From Owenia fusiformis (taxonomy: Eukaryota; Annelida; Polychaeta; Sabellida; Oweniidae): a DNA stretch of 64,000 nt. The stretch is taken from assembly GCA_903813345.2 (NCBI GenBank), contig CAIIXF020000009.1:25270740-25334739 (forward strand). The letters run 5' to 3'. A program made the translations under genes and the position numbers. Of the stretch, positions 1 through 13,259 are shown one piece after another. Position 1 is the first letter of the stretch. Each line of letters opens with the position of its first letter. The notes under the pieces are model-generated. The model saw nothing but the letters and a program-made list of their open reading frames with translations. It was not told the origin of the DNA and ran no database searches.

Positions 1-2500
1 GCTAAAAAGGCCGCCTGTTGATGCTTTGAGGTGTCATCAATTGTTATTTAATCCAAATAAAGTAAACATTATTTTGTAGATTTAGACACGGGCTTTCAAG
101 TCGTATGCATTTTAGTCATTAAATTAACAACAATGCTAGATTATACGTGTTACTTGGGTATCAAATTGAAATAAAATAACGAAATTAAATATCAACACGT
201 TAATGATAAATGACTATCCGCTATCAGTATTAATGACTATTTGCTACTCAGAATAATTGAAATTGCCTGAACTACATGTGAAGAATCTTTCTATAGAACC
301 CATTGAATGGTCTAATTCACTACCGTCCTAAAAAACCGACCATTCAAAATTTTTTGTTCAAATTCACAAAAATACAGTTGACTAACATACTAGAAAACGT
401 ATCCACCTATAACACGATGACACGCAGTTTAAATAACAGTTAACTGGGTTTTTTGTTACATATCAATGTAACATTTTCGAAGGGAAACTTACATGCTCCC
501 TGTACGTTTATAGATTTACTGAAATGTATCGTGTATTGCATTTGGTTTTGCTTCACTGCGCCCACTATTATCTATCTTTGCCTATAGTGGTTTTTTGCCA
601 ACAATATTCTACACACTCCTTGATGAATCAATTCTATGTCTGGTAGAACACTAGAAATAAATGTAAAATGTATTTTACGTTCAGAAATATGGAATTAAAC
701 CCACGTCCTCCATTTGCAACTAAGCTGTACCCTGTTTCCCTTTTAAACGTGGTCACGTGGTAGGGTAGTGTGATAATATAATTTTTTGTTATATGTATTG
801 CCGCACTGGAATTTTTCCATTGTGGCACTGTTTAAAAAGTACATGGCAAATAAGTAAATAAATAAACATTGGGTTAGGCCCAGAAAAAAATAATTTTTGG
901 GCCCAAGAAGAATGGTGCATGTAAAAAATATTTTCCTAGTAACCTTGTAATGATTATGGTGCTATATTTGCACATACATTTGGCATACATTTACATGTGT
1001 ACAAGCTGTACTAGAAATGGCATTGATGAACAGAACAGACTTTCCACATATTTAGTCCCAATAAAGATCTGACTGACAGACATACAGCTTTCACTATCAA
1101 TGTTTAAGTTTTAGCAATAGATGCCTTACAAAGAGACATAAGGTCTGACCTATGAGGTCCTCACGCACATATGTTTACAATATTGACAATCGTTTTTTAT
1201 GAGTCCAGAAGTTTATGAAGCAAAGTCTGGCATCTAATGTGTTTCCTCACACTTTGACAATACTTTTATTTTCTATCTCAAATATTTAACAACTTAAGAA
1301 TGTTAAAAGTCCCAGTTGTATACCATGTATGTAGGCCCAGTATGTAGGGATAGTACCCAGGGGGTTTGGGGCTGGGGGATTCCTCCCCCTTGACCAAAAT
1401 TTCTTTCAAAATCATGATGTTTTTCACCATTCTGAGCACTTTTCCAGTGAATTTGGACCAAATTTTTCTTTTTTTCCCTTTCAAACATAGTTTTTTTTTC
1501 AATTTATGAATTATGGATACAGATAAGTTTTGAGCCAAAAGATGTCGAATATGAACCATCCTGGAATTTACTGATAACTGACCCCCCCCCTCCCTTGACA
1601 AATGCTGTCTACAGGCCTGATAGCCTCAAATAGATTCTACTATAAAACCTGGCCTGGATGAGTAATGAGCATACTCATAGTAAATATACCTGGGAGCCAG
1701 ATGGAATCACTATTCTCCTCTCTCATATCTAGAGGTTAACATGTTTGGGGAGGTGTTAAATCACACCCACATGGAACTTAAACTACTCTCAATTATTCAG
1801 TAGATACTATACCACCTTAAGGGACGATCTCAAAAATATTACAGCAACTAAGATTGGCATCATTTCAATACTACTAGCTACTAAACTACTAAACATGTTA
1901 ACGATATTCTTAATTTTTTTAAGAAAATGGTATTCTTAATATAGATGTCGTGTAAACTAGTCTTGCTCCAAGCCATTCTGGCCCTAACCCCCCCCCCCCA
2001 CAATTAACCACCACTCTAGAGGTGATTTAAAGAGAGATTTAAGATACATATGAGAAGGTACCTCAAACTAGAACTGCAAAGCATTACTCTCCAATATATA
2101 GAAATGGATATCTTACATGATACCTTTTAATCAAAGATGGGCCAAATCAATGCACTTGGAGACCGCTAATGAGTTACACAGATGAAGATCATTTACAGAT
2201 GAAATTAAAAACAGTGCAATAATTTTGTTTGAAGACATACATCCAACTGACCAAAGTCAGATGTTAAACATAAACATTGAATAAATGATTAACATGATGC
2301 ATTAAGGTTAGCCCCAGTACATGATGTGTATTTCCAATATCATTTATTTCGCGATCATGTTCGGTCTTTGTATGTATATAGCACAGTGCAAAAACTTACA
2401 TGCATTTGGATATTAGGTGCTTCACAGTATCATGTTGTACTTCTGCCATCATGATAAACCATGACATCTCATTTCTTCTCAGCCCTGAGATGTTGAGAAT
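1..2500. other. Gene-free stretch with a decayed MITE
   Basis: I see no convincing exon on either strand. Around 1330-1620 there is a degraded copy, in reverse orientation, of the CAGGCCCGTAGCCAGG element that is intact at 34025-34219. Both share text such as TTCTTTCAAAATCATG and TTTTTCACCATT. A C-run preceded by AGTCTTGCTCCAA near 1962-2000 looks like a lone end of another MITE family, found whole at 8922-9012. Confidence 0.5.
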
Positions 2501-2569
2501 GGTGCAGGAATGGCTATATCGTTGTATAGCGATATATATCGCTATACTGCCTCTCATTGACTTACATGT

Positions 2570-4480
2570 GATATATTCGATATATATCGTCGATATATAA
2601 GGCTATATAAAATCTGGCCAGATATACTTCTCCAGATTTTATCATGTTCCTGGCATTTACCCATGACGATATACACGCTATATTCGATATGTATCCTCTT
2701 GCCAAGATATAGAGCGATATACACACGATGTATACGCTATATTTGATATATATATATCCTGTCTTTAAGATATATATCGGATATATATCCCCAATACAGG
2801 GGTTTGTTGAATCAGTTCTTACAATTAGCCATGATGATATACACGATATACACGATATATTCGATATATATCTTATTTTCAAGATATAGAACGATATACA
2901 CATGATATATACGCTATATTCGATATATATCCTGTCTCCAAGATATATATCGGATATATATCCCCAATACAGGGTTTGTTGAATCAGTTCTTAAAATTAT
3001 TCATGACGATATATACGATATACACGATATATTCGATATATATCCTATTTTCAAGATATAGAACGATATACACATGATATATACGCTATATTCGATATAT
3101 ATCCTGTCTCCAAGATATATATCGGATATATATCCCCAATACAGGGTTTGTTGAATCAGTTCTTAAAATTATTCATGACGATATACACGATATACACGAT
3201 ATATTCGATATATATCCTATTTTCAAGATATAGAACGATATACACAAGATATATACGCTATATTCGATATATATCTTCTTTTCAAGATAAAGAACGATAT
3301 ACACAAGATATATACGCTATATTCGATATATATCCTGTCTCCAAGATATATATCGGATATATATCCCCAATACAGTGTTTGTTGAATCAGTTCTTAAGAT
3401 TATACACGACGATATACACGATATACACGATATATTCGATATATATCCTATTTTCAAGATATAGAACGATATACACATGATATATACGCTATATTCGATA
3501 TATATCCTGTCTCCAAGATATATATCGGATATATATCCCCAATACAGGGTTTGTTGAATCAGTTCTTAAAATTATACACGACGATATACACGATATACAC
3601 GATATATTCGATATATATCCTATTTTCAAGATATAGAACGATATACACAAGATATATACGCTATATTCGATATATATATCCTGTGTTTAAGATATATATC
3701 GGATATATATCCCCAATACAGAGATTGTTGAGTCGGTTCTTACAATTGTCCATGGCGATATACACGATATATTCGATATATATCCTCTTTTCAAGATATA
3801 GAACGATATACACACGATATATACCCTATATTCGATATATATATCCTGTGTTTAAGATATATATCGGATATATATCCCCAATACAGAGATTGTTGAGTCA
3901 GTTCTTACAATTAGCCATGATGATATACACGATATACACGATATATTCGATATATATCCTATTTTCAAGATATAGAACGATATACACAAGATATATACGC
4001 TATATTTGATATATATCCTGTCTTAAAGATATATCGGATATATATCCCCAATACAGGGTTTGTTGAATCAGTTCTTAAAATTATACACGACGATATACAC
4101 GATATACACGATATATTCGATATATATCCTATTTTCAAGATATAGAACGATATACACAAGATATATACGCTATATTCGATATATATATCCTGTGTATTAG
4201 ATATATATCGGATATATATCCCCAATAAGGGTTTGTTGAATCAGTTCTTAAAATTATGCACGACGATATACACGATATATTCGATATATATCCTCTTTTC
4301 AAGATATAGAGCGATATACACACGATATATACGCTATATTCGATATATATCTTCTTTTCAAGATAAAGAGCGATAAACTAATGATATACACGATATATTT
4401 GATACATATCCTCTTTTCAAGATATTGACCGATATACACATGATATATACGATTTATTCCATAGTTAGCATGATATTCAT
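2570..4480. repeat. 172-bp ATATCG-rich satellite array
   Basis: The marker CCCCAATA recurs at about 2789, 2962, 3134, 3365, 3537, 3711, 3876, 4046 and 4219. Spacing is 165-174 bases except for one of 231, where an extra subunit of about 59 bases is inserted. Each unit is built from subunits of the type CGATATATTCGATATATATC plus a unique spacer, TTTGTTGAATCAGTTCTTA. The subunits are themselves near-palindromes, so both strands give spurious Tyr/Ile-rich ORFs. No coding function is supported. Confidence 0.9.
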
Positions 4481-4982
4481 AGGATAACATGTGAAAATGA
4501 AAACGGTATTTTTGTAATCAGTGGTAAAATATGATATTTTTGACAAATTTTCACTTAACCATAGCATACAGTTTTTTAGCCATGACATACGGCGTCGTAT
4601 GTGATGGTTTATGGAGTTTTGCTACTTCAGAGTCTAAACGACGCTAAGTGTCAACATCGCTGGATCGTTTGGAAAACTCGAATTAAATAACTGAATTTCC
4701 GACGATTCTGATGATGACTTTAACTATGGAATAAAAAGAACATCCTCTATATATTCGATATATATCCTATAGAGCGATATACTAACGATACATACGCTAT
4801 AGTGACCGAGGGAAATAACGATATCATCCGAGAGAAATATCGATATCATCCGAGGGATATTACCCATATCATCCCGACAGGTGAATAACGACCTTATACC
4901 ATGGTCAAGAGCAACATCTACCCAAAATCATCTGTTGAATGATAGAAAAAAGGATTGAATCTTAGAAATATTTACGTTACAT

Positions 4983-5790
4983 ACACTCCCCTCCGTAAGT
5001 TTGGCAATCTTAGCTCCCTCATTGAACTACGTGTTAAAGCCTCTTTATGTTTGAATTTCTATTTCCATTACCTGCGAGGAAAATACTTATAATATTGATG
5101 GGAATGTAACTTAATTCATTTCCAATGCCTCCAAATGTTCCCAATTCTTTTCCTCAATTGCAATAGGTTGAAAATTGATGATAAATCTGATGAATTTTGG
5201 AAAATCGACATTCCCATGTAAACCAATGGGAAATGGTAGGTTTGCCGCAAGTCATATGACAGAATATTTATCCATCTGAGATCTTGCAAAAAATACAAGT
5301 TAGGTGGCCAAAATTGTATTTGCTTACTTTGTTTAATAAAAATTTGATATGTTTCCTCAGTTTTAAAAAGTTATAGGTCTTCAAAGTCAAATTTTTTTTC
5401 TGTTACATAAGTATTCATAAAGTAAACTGAACACTTAGAGTACAAAAAGTAGACAATTCAATTTTCTATAATTATAAAAATATTTTAGGTGAGTCTTTTA
5501 CTGGTAGGATACCCTGAAATCAGATTTGCCCCGAACCCATCATTTTCCATTGGCTTACATAGGAATGACGATTTTCACAAATTCATAAAGTTTATCATCA
5601 ATTTTCGACCTATTGTGATTGAGGAAAAAATTGGGAAACCTTGGGGGCATTGGAAATGAAGTCAAGTTACATTTCCATCAATACAATAAGTATTTTTTTA
5701 AAAGGTTATGTTAATAAAAATTCAAACAAAAAGAGCCTTTAATATGTAGTTCAATGAGGGGGTTAGAGTTCCAAAACTTATGGAGGGTAT
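4983..5790. repeat. Long inverted repeat at the core of the composite element
   Basis: The left arm (about 4983-5250) and the right arm (about 5530-5790) are reverse complements at high similarity over roughly 260 bases. For example, CTCATTGAACTAC, ATTCATTTCCAATGCC and GAAAATTGATGATAAA on the left each recur inverted on the right. The spacer is about 280 bases. No ORF of note is present. This is the likely fold-back core of the surrounding element. Confidence 0.8.
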
Positions 5791-5989
5791 AACCTACTCC
5801 CAAGTACATTGAGAAATTAAGTATAAGGGCAAGAAGAACAAAATACTTAAAGAAATTAAAATGTGAAGATAATTTTAATCAAAAAATAAAAAATATAAAA
5901 AAACTCATTTTTGGAAAAAAATAAATTTTTGGTAATAAATTTAATTTGTGAAAAAAAGATACCTACTTGATATTTGTCTTGATATCAAA

Positions 5990-6110
5990 ATATACACAAT
6001 TTTTTGGAAAAAATGAAAAATTTTGAAAAAATGAAAATTTTGAAAATATGAAAATTTTTGAAAAACTGAAAAAAATTGAAAATGAATTTTTTTGGAAAAC
6101 ATGTAAAAAT
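5990..6110. repeat. Low-complexity GAAAAATTTT-type purine/T tract
   Basis: Irregular iterations of TGAAAATTTTGAAAA units form a low-complexity stretch. No gene is apparent here. Confidence 0.7.
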
Positions 6111-6129
6111 TTTTAATATACCCTGATAT

Positions 6130-7010
6130 CATCCCTCTAATCCTAAATATCTTGAAAAGAGGATATATATCGAATGTATCGTATAGTGTGTATATCGCTC
6201 TATATCTTGGAAAGAGGATATATATCGAATATATCATGTATATCATGTTTGAAAAATATAAGAACTGATTTAACAAAATTGTAAACTGGAAATATATATC
6301 AGATATATATCTTGAAGACAGGATATATATCGAATACCCTATTTTTCAAGCACGATATACACGATATATTCGATATATATCCTCTTTCCTAGATATAGAG
6401 CGATACACACGCGATATATACGCTAAAATCTATACATATCCTGTCTTCAAGATATATATCGGATATATATCTTCAATACAGAGGTTTGTTAAAAAAAGTT
6501 CTTATATTTATGGATGACGATATATACGATATATTCGATATATATCCTCTTTCCAAGATATAGAGCGATATACACATGATAACGATATACACGATATATA
6601 TCCTCTTTCCTAGATATAGAGCGATACACACACGATATATACGCTAAAATCTATACATATCCTGTCTTCAAGATATATATCGGATATATATCTTCAATAC
6701 AGAGGTTTGTTAAAAAAAGTTCTTATATTTATGGATGACGATATATACGATATATTCGATATATATCCTCTTTCCAAGATATAGAGCGATATACACATGA
6801 TAACGATATACACGATATATCCTCTTTCCTAGATATAGAGCGATACACACACGATATATACGCTAAAATCTATACATATCCTGTCTTCAAGATATATATC
6901 GGATATATATCTTCAATACAGAGGTTTGTTAAAAAGTTCTTATATTTATGGATGACGATATACACGATATACACGATATATTCGATATATATCCTACCCC
7001 AGAGATATAT
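6130..7010. repeat. Second satellite block with about 220-bp period
   Basis: The first ~210 bases carry the satellite in the opposite orientation. From about 6350 it runs in the same orientation as the first block. The marker CTTCAATACAG recurs at about 6471, 6692 and 6911, giving a period near 220. It shares the CGATATATTCGATATATATC core with the 172-bp block but has its own spacer (TTCTTATATTTATGGATGACG-like). Confidence 0.85.
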
Positions 7011-8394
7011 ATCGGATATATTTCGATTTGAGGATGGGGAGAGATAGTTTCACGAATATATCGTCTGAGAGACGATATATATCGCTATACGACGATATAG
7101 CCATTCCTGCACCTTTATGGAGATGTTTCAGTTGAAACAGAAAGATGCTATGAGTATCAGAATGCCCAAATGCTTCCTTTAACTTAAGTCGAGTTAAAAA
7201 TAAACAGGTAACAATTAACTTACGAAAACATTATTACCAAAACTAACCAGACATCTTTAAGACTAAACATACAATTGAACACTTTCAGAAGGGTTTGAAG
7301 AATCTACATAAACCAGGATAGAAGAACTAACAAACAGTGAAAAAATACAAAAACATCAATGCAAGAATATCAAAGCAAGAGGGAGAATTTTGTTTTGCCT
7401 TCAAATAAAAGGGTTGGTCCTTCAGAATACAAATGTGGAAATATGAGTCAATGTCTTTATCAACACAAATGATGCATTTGGTGCAAAACCAACTAATTAA
7501 GAGTTATATCTCAGACCTAATTAACCCATAGATCGCCTGACAATGTTGGGGATGATTGAGCAGTTGAAGCAAGATTTCATCACCACTTTAAGAACTATTG
7601 ATCTGAATCTGAAGTCTTTTGCAGACAGCAGTTTAGAGCACAGCTTCAGGAATTAGCTAAACTAAGGCAAGCCCCTCTATTCATTCATTCTGTGACTCGT
7701 GGCATCTTTCTGTTTCACCAGAAACTCAAGATTGAGAAGACATTATATGTCATGGTTATCATGATGGCTTCATTAACATAGGCTAACAACTATCTGCTAT
7801 TGTAGGGTAGGCTGTGTGCCAGACTGTATGATAGTACAATACTATGAACATAGATCATGTCAATCCCCAAGCCACAATTATTTAAAATCCCAATTCTAAT
7901 TTACCAGATTCTCTCTTTAAGAGAGAGCTAATCTCTTCAAGAGATAATAGAGGCTATATAATTTATGAAACGTCAAAACCCAAACAGCTTATGAAACTCA
8001 AAGGCGAGAATCTATTGTGAGAGATGAGTATCAGCATTTTCATTCTGCATCAGTTGCAAAAAATATATAATGAATATCAAAATGAGCAGGATCTCAATAT
8101 TTATTCATATGATCTTTTGTGATCTAACCGAGTCTTCAAGAGGCTGTGGATACCCACCTTGGGATACCACAGTACATTTACACAAAATACCAGTCTAATG
8201 CTTTAAGAGTATGAAATTATCTTGATTCTTGACTTATCTAGGGTATTTTCAAAGAAAGTCAAGGAGAGCTCACAGTTTGAGAGAATGGCAGTTTGGGCAG
8301 ATTGACCTTTTAGCTTTCATTTGTTTCAACCATCGTAGGTTAAAGATGCAGCAGGACTTAACTTAAAGGTTATCATGACTAAAGTAATACAATT

Positions 8395-8602
8395 TACAGC
8401 AATGATCTCCATAGGATTTTTTCTCGAGTGGGTGCAAAATTCTCATTTTCACAATTCAGACCAATATTGATCACAATATGCCCATTTTTCATGATTTTTC
8501 TCAAGTGGGTGTAAATGGATTTTCAGGTGGGTGCAAGCTTATTTTCAAAATCCCAAGTGGGTGCTACGCCCACTTGCTTGAATGCTGGGGAGATCACTGT
8601 AC
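8395..8602. mobile_element. MITE-like element, CAGTGATCTCC-type ends
   Basis: The left end ACAGCAATGATCTCC matches the reverse complement of the right end GGGGAGATCACTGT. The interior has three GTGGGTGCA/GTGGGTGTA repeats. No coding capacity. Confidence 0.5.
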
Positions 8603-8921
8603 AGTATAGCAGAAATATTCAACAAGAAATGCTTCTATGATTTTTGATTTCTAAATCTGACCAATTGTGACTTTAAATGAGAAATCACATGTAGCGATGC
8701 ACCTAATATAGAATCTGACCATTTGTTACTAATGGGAAATCACATGAGCCTAATATAAAGCAGATTCATAGCCCAGCCATTTAGCAATGAGTCAATTATC
8801 TATAATACAAAGGCAGGTCATGATTACTGGTAACCTAATTTCATAAGTGCCAGTTAGTAATAACCATCAATTCATGATTCATACTGATTGAACTGAACAA
8901 ATGTATAAATACCTTAAATAT

Positions 8922-9012
8922 AGTCTTGCTCCAAAACCCTGAACCCCAATAATCTACTTCAACAACTGTTCTTAGAGTAGATAAGTGGGATTGAGGGTCT
9001 TGAAGCAAGACT
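8922..9012. mobile_element. Short foldback MITE with AGTCTTGCT ends
   Basis: The left end AGTCTTGCTCCAA pairs with the right end TTGAAGCAAGACT. The same ends bound 32421-32538, and a lone copy is present near 1962. Confidence 0.6.
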
Positions 9013-12000
9013 CCTTTAATACAGGAATTTGACAATTTGAAACCGTCAATTACTGTAGTAATGCATGGCTTTTACAATTACAGACTGCTGCATCACCCAC
9101 ATAAATATGGTAATTGATAGAGATATTCCTTGCATCTGTGCTTAAGACTAATTGGGGACTTTTAGGGTCAAGCACTGCCAAATGTGAAGTACATGTACTC
9201 TGGAAGTGACTATTAAATCACCACAAATATTTATACATATGTGCATGTATCATGAGTACTTTGTAAACATAATGAAGATGTAATATGGAAGTGTTATTAA
9301 GTTGCTCATTTTCTGATAGCGATATTACAAGAATTCAGTAAAAAGCTACTGTATATCATTGTGGGTGTAACATCTATCTGGAAGATAACTACAGTAGATA
9401 AATCAGAATGTCTGCACTAAGTAGAAAAAATATACCCCCCCCCCCTTCCCTCTACCCAATTTATGTTGACATAAATGTAATCTTTTCTATAGCAGATATT
9501 CTCCCCATCCTTCAAGATCAGGCATCCCTGTCACAGCTCATAGAATAATTTGAAATTCCCTTGGACCATGTGCCAAGGATGATTCTTCCCAGTATTGAAG
9601 CACATGACAGAAACATGCAGTTGAGTAACTAAATTCATGAAGTTTAGAACCTGGGATGAATAATATCACCAGATTGAGGCATTTTAAGTTAGAGATCAGT
9701 ATGTGGGAAGAATCTGGTTGAGAAAAAAACTTTGAAAGGACACTGAACAGAATATAATGCACTGCATCATGTTTCTCCCCTCTGCAACCCCAATTAATTA
9801 CAAGACAAATAACAGACTAAAACTTGAAAACCATATATATTTGTTTCCGGTTGTTCCAAATCAATGTCAATCAATTTGAAATGTGCTGGTAGATCTAGAT
9901 GGGGTTACAGGAGCCATGATCCTGTGTTTTCAGTTAGGGCCTTTTGAAGGACTTATGTCAAAGTTTAGCTTCTTTAGAAAAATGAATTTTTGAAAAAGGG
10001 CACAATTTAATTCAAAATGAGATTTACATCCCCCTCCTTTTCAATTTTTAGATCCACCCTGGAGATATATTTCAGTTACCTTAAGCGTGTTGTCTTAAAA
10101 CTCCCTTGGGCATTTCAAATATATTATATCTCATAATGACTCTAGAACTATAGTATAAGTACAATAAAGAAAGACATAAACCAATTCTCAGTATAGAACA
10201 TGTCATTAATCTCCCTAACTATATAGTCTAATAATACATAAAGATTACCCATACAGGGACCAATAACACAACTCAGTGACAATGCCTGTCTTACAATGAT
10301 TTCCCAAATGATTACGCTGATACAGTAAAACTTTATCTCAACAGCCAATATATCTGAACACCCATCAACATGAACACTTTCTCTCAGGTAGAGTCTCTCA
10401 TTGAAACCCTTGGTTAATTAAGAAATCTTAAAAAATCATCCTCCTAAGCAGGTATCCAGAATCCGTACCTCCTTCTTCCCCCTGCCATAAACAATTTGAA
10501 AGTGCCCGATTAAACTGAATCATGTGATCTAATTATGCGCAATGACTCATACATGATTTCTGTCGCAGTGTTGCGACAGCCAATCAGATTGCAAGTTCTT
10601 AATCGGGGAAATGCTAACTGCTTATCGCAGGGGGTAAAAAGAAAGAATATATTCTGGATTTTGAAGTCCTGTGATCGGAGGATGTAAAAAATATGAACAC
10701 TTGCTATTTTATACACCTTTACCTGGTCCAGTAGCATTCAGATCAGATTGGTTTTCCTAAATTCCTTAACACTAGACTTATGATTTATACAGGGTTTCCA
10801 AAAAAGTCTCAACTAGGTGCAGAAAAAGTTATTACTATATATTTTGGTCATTTTTCAAAAAGGGATCAGTTTAAAAGCGCAAAATTTTGTTGATACTGAA
10901 AATAAAGATTTGAGGCCCCCTTCGGGTACCTAACTAATTATTTTTATAGTACTGAACCAATTAACATTTTGGCTTTGTGGGATCTACAGCCTGTAGTTAT
11001 GCCACAGAATGCATACACAGCAATGCCCTCTCAAGTATTAGATAAATCAGAACGACATTTTGGTATTTTAATAATTTGTATTTATCATGCATTTCAAATA
11101 TTGTTTTTCTGTAAGGTGCAACATATGAGAATGATATTTATCTCAGATCATCATCACCAATGACCCTCTTTACCCTCCCCTTATTCAATGCCTAGGTTAT
11201 TATTTATAGAAAAGATGCTCACATTTGTGTATCATAAAAACACAATATTTTTTACTGATGCACAACATGTATCAAGTACAGTTATACATGAAAAGAATAC
11301 CAATGATTAATGGATCCCAGCCAACATAACAAAATGTTATCTGTTTTTGTAAGCTGCATGTAAAGAAGACATGCTAACCTAGATGTTCCCTTCTTGACAT
11401 CCATGTATATGCAAGTATTTAATGAGTATCATTTGTGAAAAACTTTTTAGAGTTGCTTCCTGAGATTTAGTTCTTAGTCTGATACTTGTTGCGTTATCAG
11501 TTACAGGGCTTTCAAAAGTTTTTTCAAGGCCGGCTGCAAAGTTTGCTTGCCATAAGATTGTGGATTAAGCATACACATACACATGATTACATGTGCAGAT
11601 ACTTGCCTGCCAACTATTGGATACATGCTATACAGTATATTACCTGTATTTCACATGCATAAGAAAAATTTAATAAATAAAAAATTGGAGCAGGCATTTT
11701 TATGCCAATATCATCACTAGCCTATAATTTCACCGTTGGTGACAATTCAAAAATATTTCAAGTATCGGAAGTCTAATTTAACAAACTGAATAGTAGCTAT
11801 TGAGGGGTTCTATCCTGAGACCTGAGGCATGAACAATATTTTTGATGATTTTGTAAAATGGAAATATTTTCCAATACCCATTGCTCCTGGTCTTTCACTG
11901 AAGAATCATGTTCTTTGCACTGCAAAAAAAGGTGTCTGATAGGCAGGTTACAATAACAATATCCCATTGTCTCAATGGTGAGTTATTCTGTTAAGATTTA

Positions 12001-12507
12001 TAATTGGGGTTAATCTTTTTAAAGATCCCATTCAACTTATATTAATACCAATACCAAGGTTCAAATTCCATCCAAACTTAAAGTTGCTTAATTATGCAGT
12101 AAAGTTAAGTCCAACAAAAACTCATCAATACACTCATAAATAAATAAATCTAATAATAAAACCGATGCATATAGATCACATTAAAATGTCAACCACAAAG
12201 TTTAATTTCAATACAGCCAAGCCCTTTATTTGGTTTCAAGCTATCATTTTCTCACTTCAAATGAAACTACCTAGTTACTGTGGTAAGGATCACCGTGATC
12301 TCCACAGGTTTTTTACTCAACAGGGTGCCAAATCCTAATAATTACATTACCTGATTTGGTCAAAATATGTGAGTATTTCATCCTTTTGGCAGCATGCATT
12401 TTACAGATTTTCAGTGGGTTGCTGTACAATTTTTGAGCCATCAACAAGGCGCAGCACTTGGTTGTTCCAATGCTAGGGACAGATTTTCAGGTTAATGTAG
12501 TTTAACA

Positions 12508-12690
12508 TACAGTGAAACCTGTTATAGTGAAACACCTCTGTAAGTGGAACACCTCTGTTAGGGGAACACTTCAGAGTCCAAAGACCAACTGATTTAATGT
12601 TAATGAACCTCTAAAAATTGAACACCTCCCAAGTGAAACACTTTTTACAGGTACCAAAGGTGTTCCACTTAGACGGGTTTTGAGCTGAAC
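12508..12690. mobile_element. Decayed member of the CAGTAAAACCTG MITE family
   Basis: It begins ACAGTGAAACCTGTTATAGT and contains repeated GGAACACCTCTG units. The right end (GGTGTTCCACTTAGACGGG) is eroded. Intact relatives are at 21636-21804 and 46357-46478. Confidence 0.5.
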
Positions 12691-13164
12691 CCTTATGAAG
12701 TATAAAATACAGATATCAAACACATAGTAAAAATAGAAGTTTTAATTTCTAGTTGTCTGAGTAATGCTACATTTAGCCTACCTTTAAGTTTTATTTTGAG
12801 ATCAAAAAGTATGAAATGCTAAGACAGTATTCTATATTTGCTATGTACTAAATATCAGGCCGAGTTGACATTTAACATTAGGCTTCAGGCCTACACTAAA
12901 AGGGTTAAGTATTTTATTCCCATGGTACTAAATAACAATTTCTGCCTCATTTGTAGGAGCTAATAATGCAAGAGTCTTTCTAAGGATTCTAAATGGAGTA
13001 TTGATTTTGATTGGTTATTAAAGATGATATCATTTGGCGTGTCAGGCTACTGTAATGTTTCAACGTTATTAACTATGAATACGTAACAATATTAGAAATA
13101 ATATCTAATAATAGGGTATATAACAAGTAGATAAACAAAGACATAATGCATGTAGTTATGCTGG

Positions 13165-13259
13165 GGTCACACTTGCTCTTTTGTTCAAAATGAATGCAAT
13201 TTCGTATAATATACGCATCGGCCAGGTGCCAGTCACTGAAAATCTGAGCAAATGTGACC
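13165..13259. mobile_element. 95-bp hairpin MITE
   Basis: The left end GGTCACACTTGCTC and the right end GAGCAAATGTGACC are inverted repeats with one mismatch. A second, diverged copy occupies about 14100-14240. Confidence 0.5.

Larger units (their letters stand above)
2501..7113. mobile_element. TIR-bounded 4.6-kb composite element filled with satellite DNA
   Basis: The first 41 bases (starting GGTGCAGGAATGGCTATATC, 2501-2541) recur as the reverse complement at 7073-7113 with one mismatch. Between them are a 172-bp satellite block, a long central inverted repeat and a second satellite block. No transposase-like ORF is visible, so if it is a transposon it is non-autonomous. I could not find a clean target-site duplication; GAGATGTT occurs a few bases outside each end but is not adjacent to the termini. 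The inverted termini are seen directly; that the whole block moved as one unit is inference. Confidence 0.6.

Noticed and set aside
2562-4490. Tyr/Ile-rich open frames on both strands in the ATATCG satellite
   Set aside because: They are by-products of a tandem repeat that lacks stops in some frames; no splice context or non-repeat coding content.
2486-7127. GAGATGTT on both sides of the satellite composite as a target-site duplication
   Set aside because: It is not adjacent to the termini (6 bases off on both sides) and is short enough to be chance.
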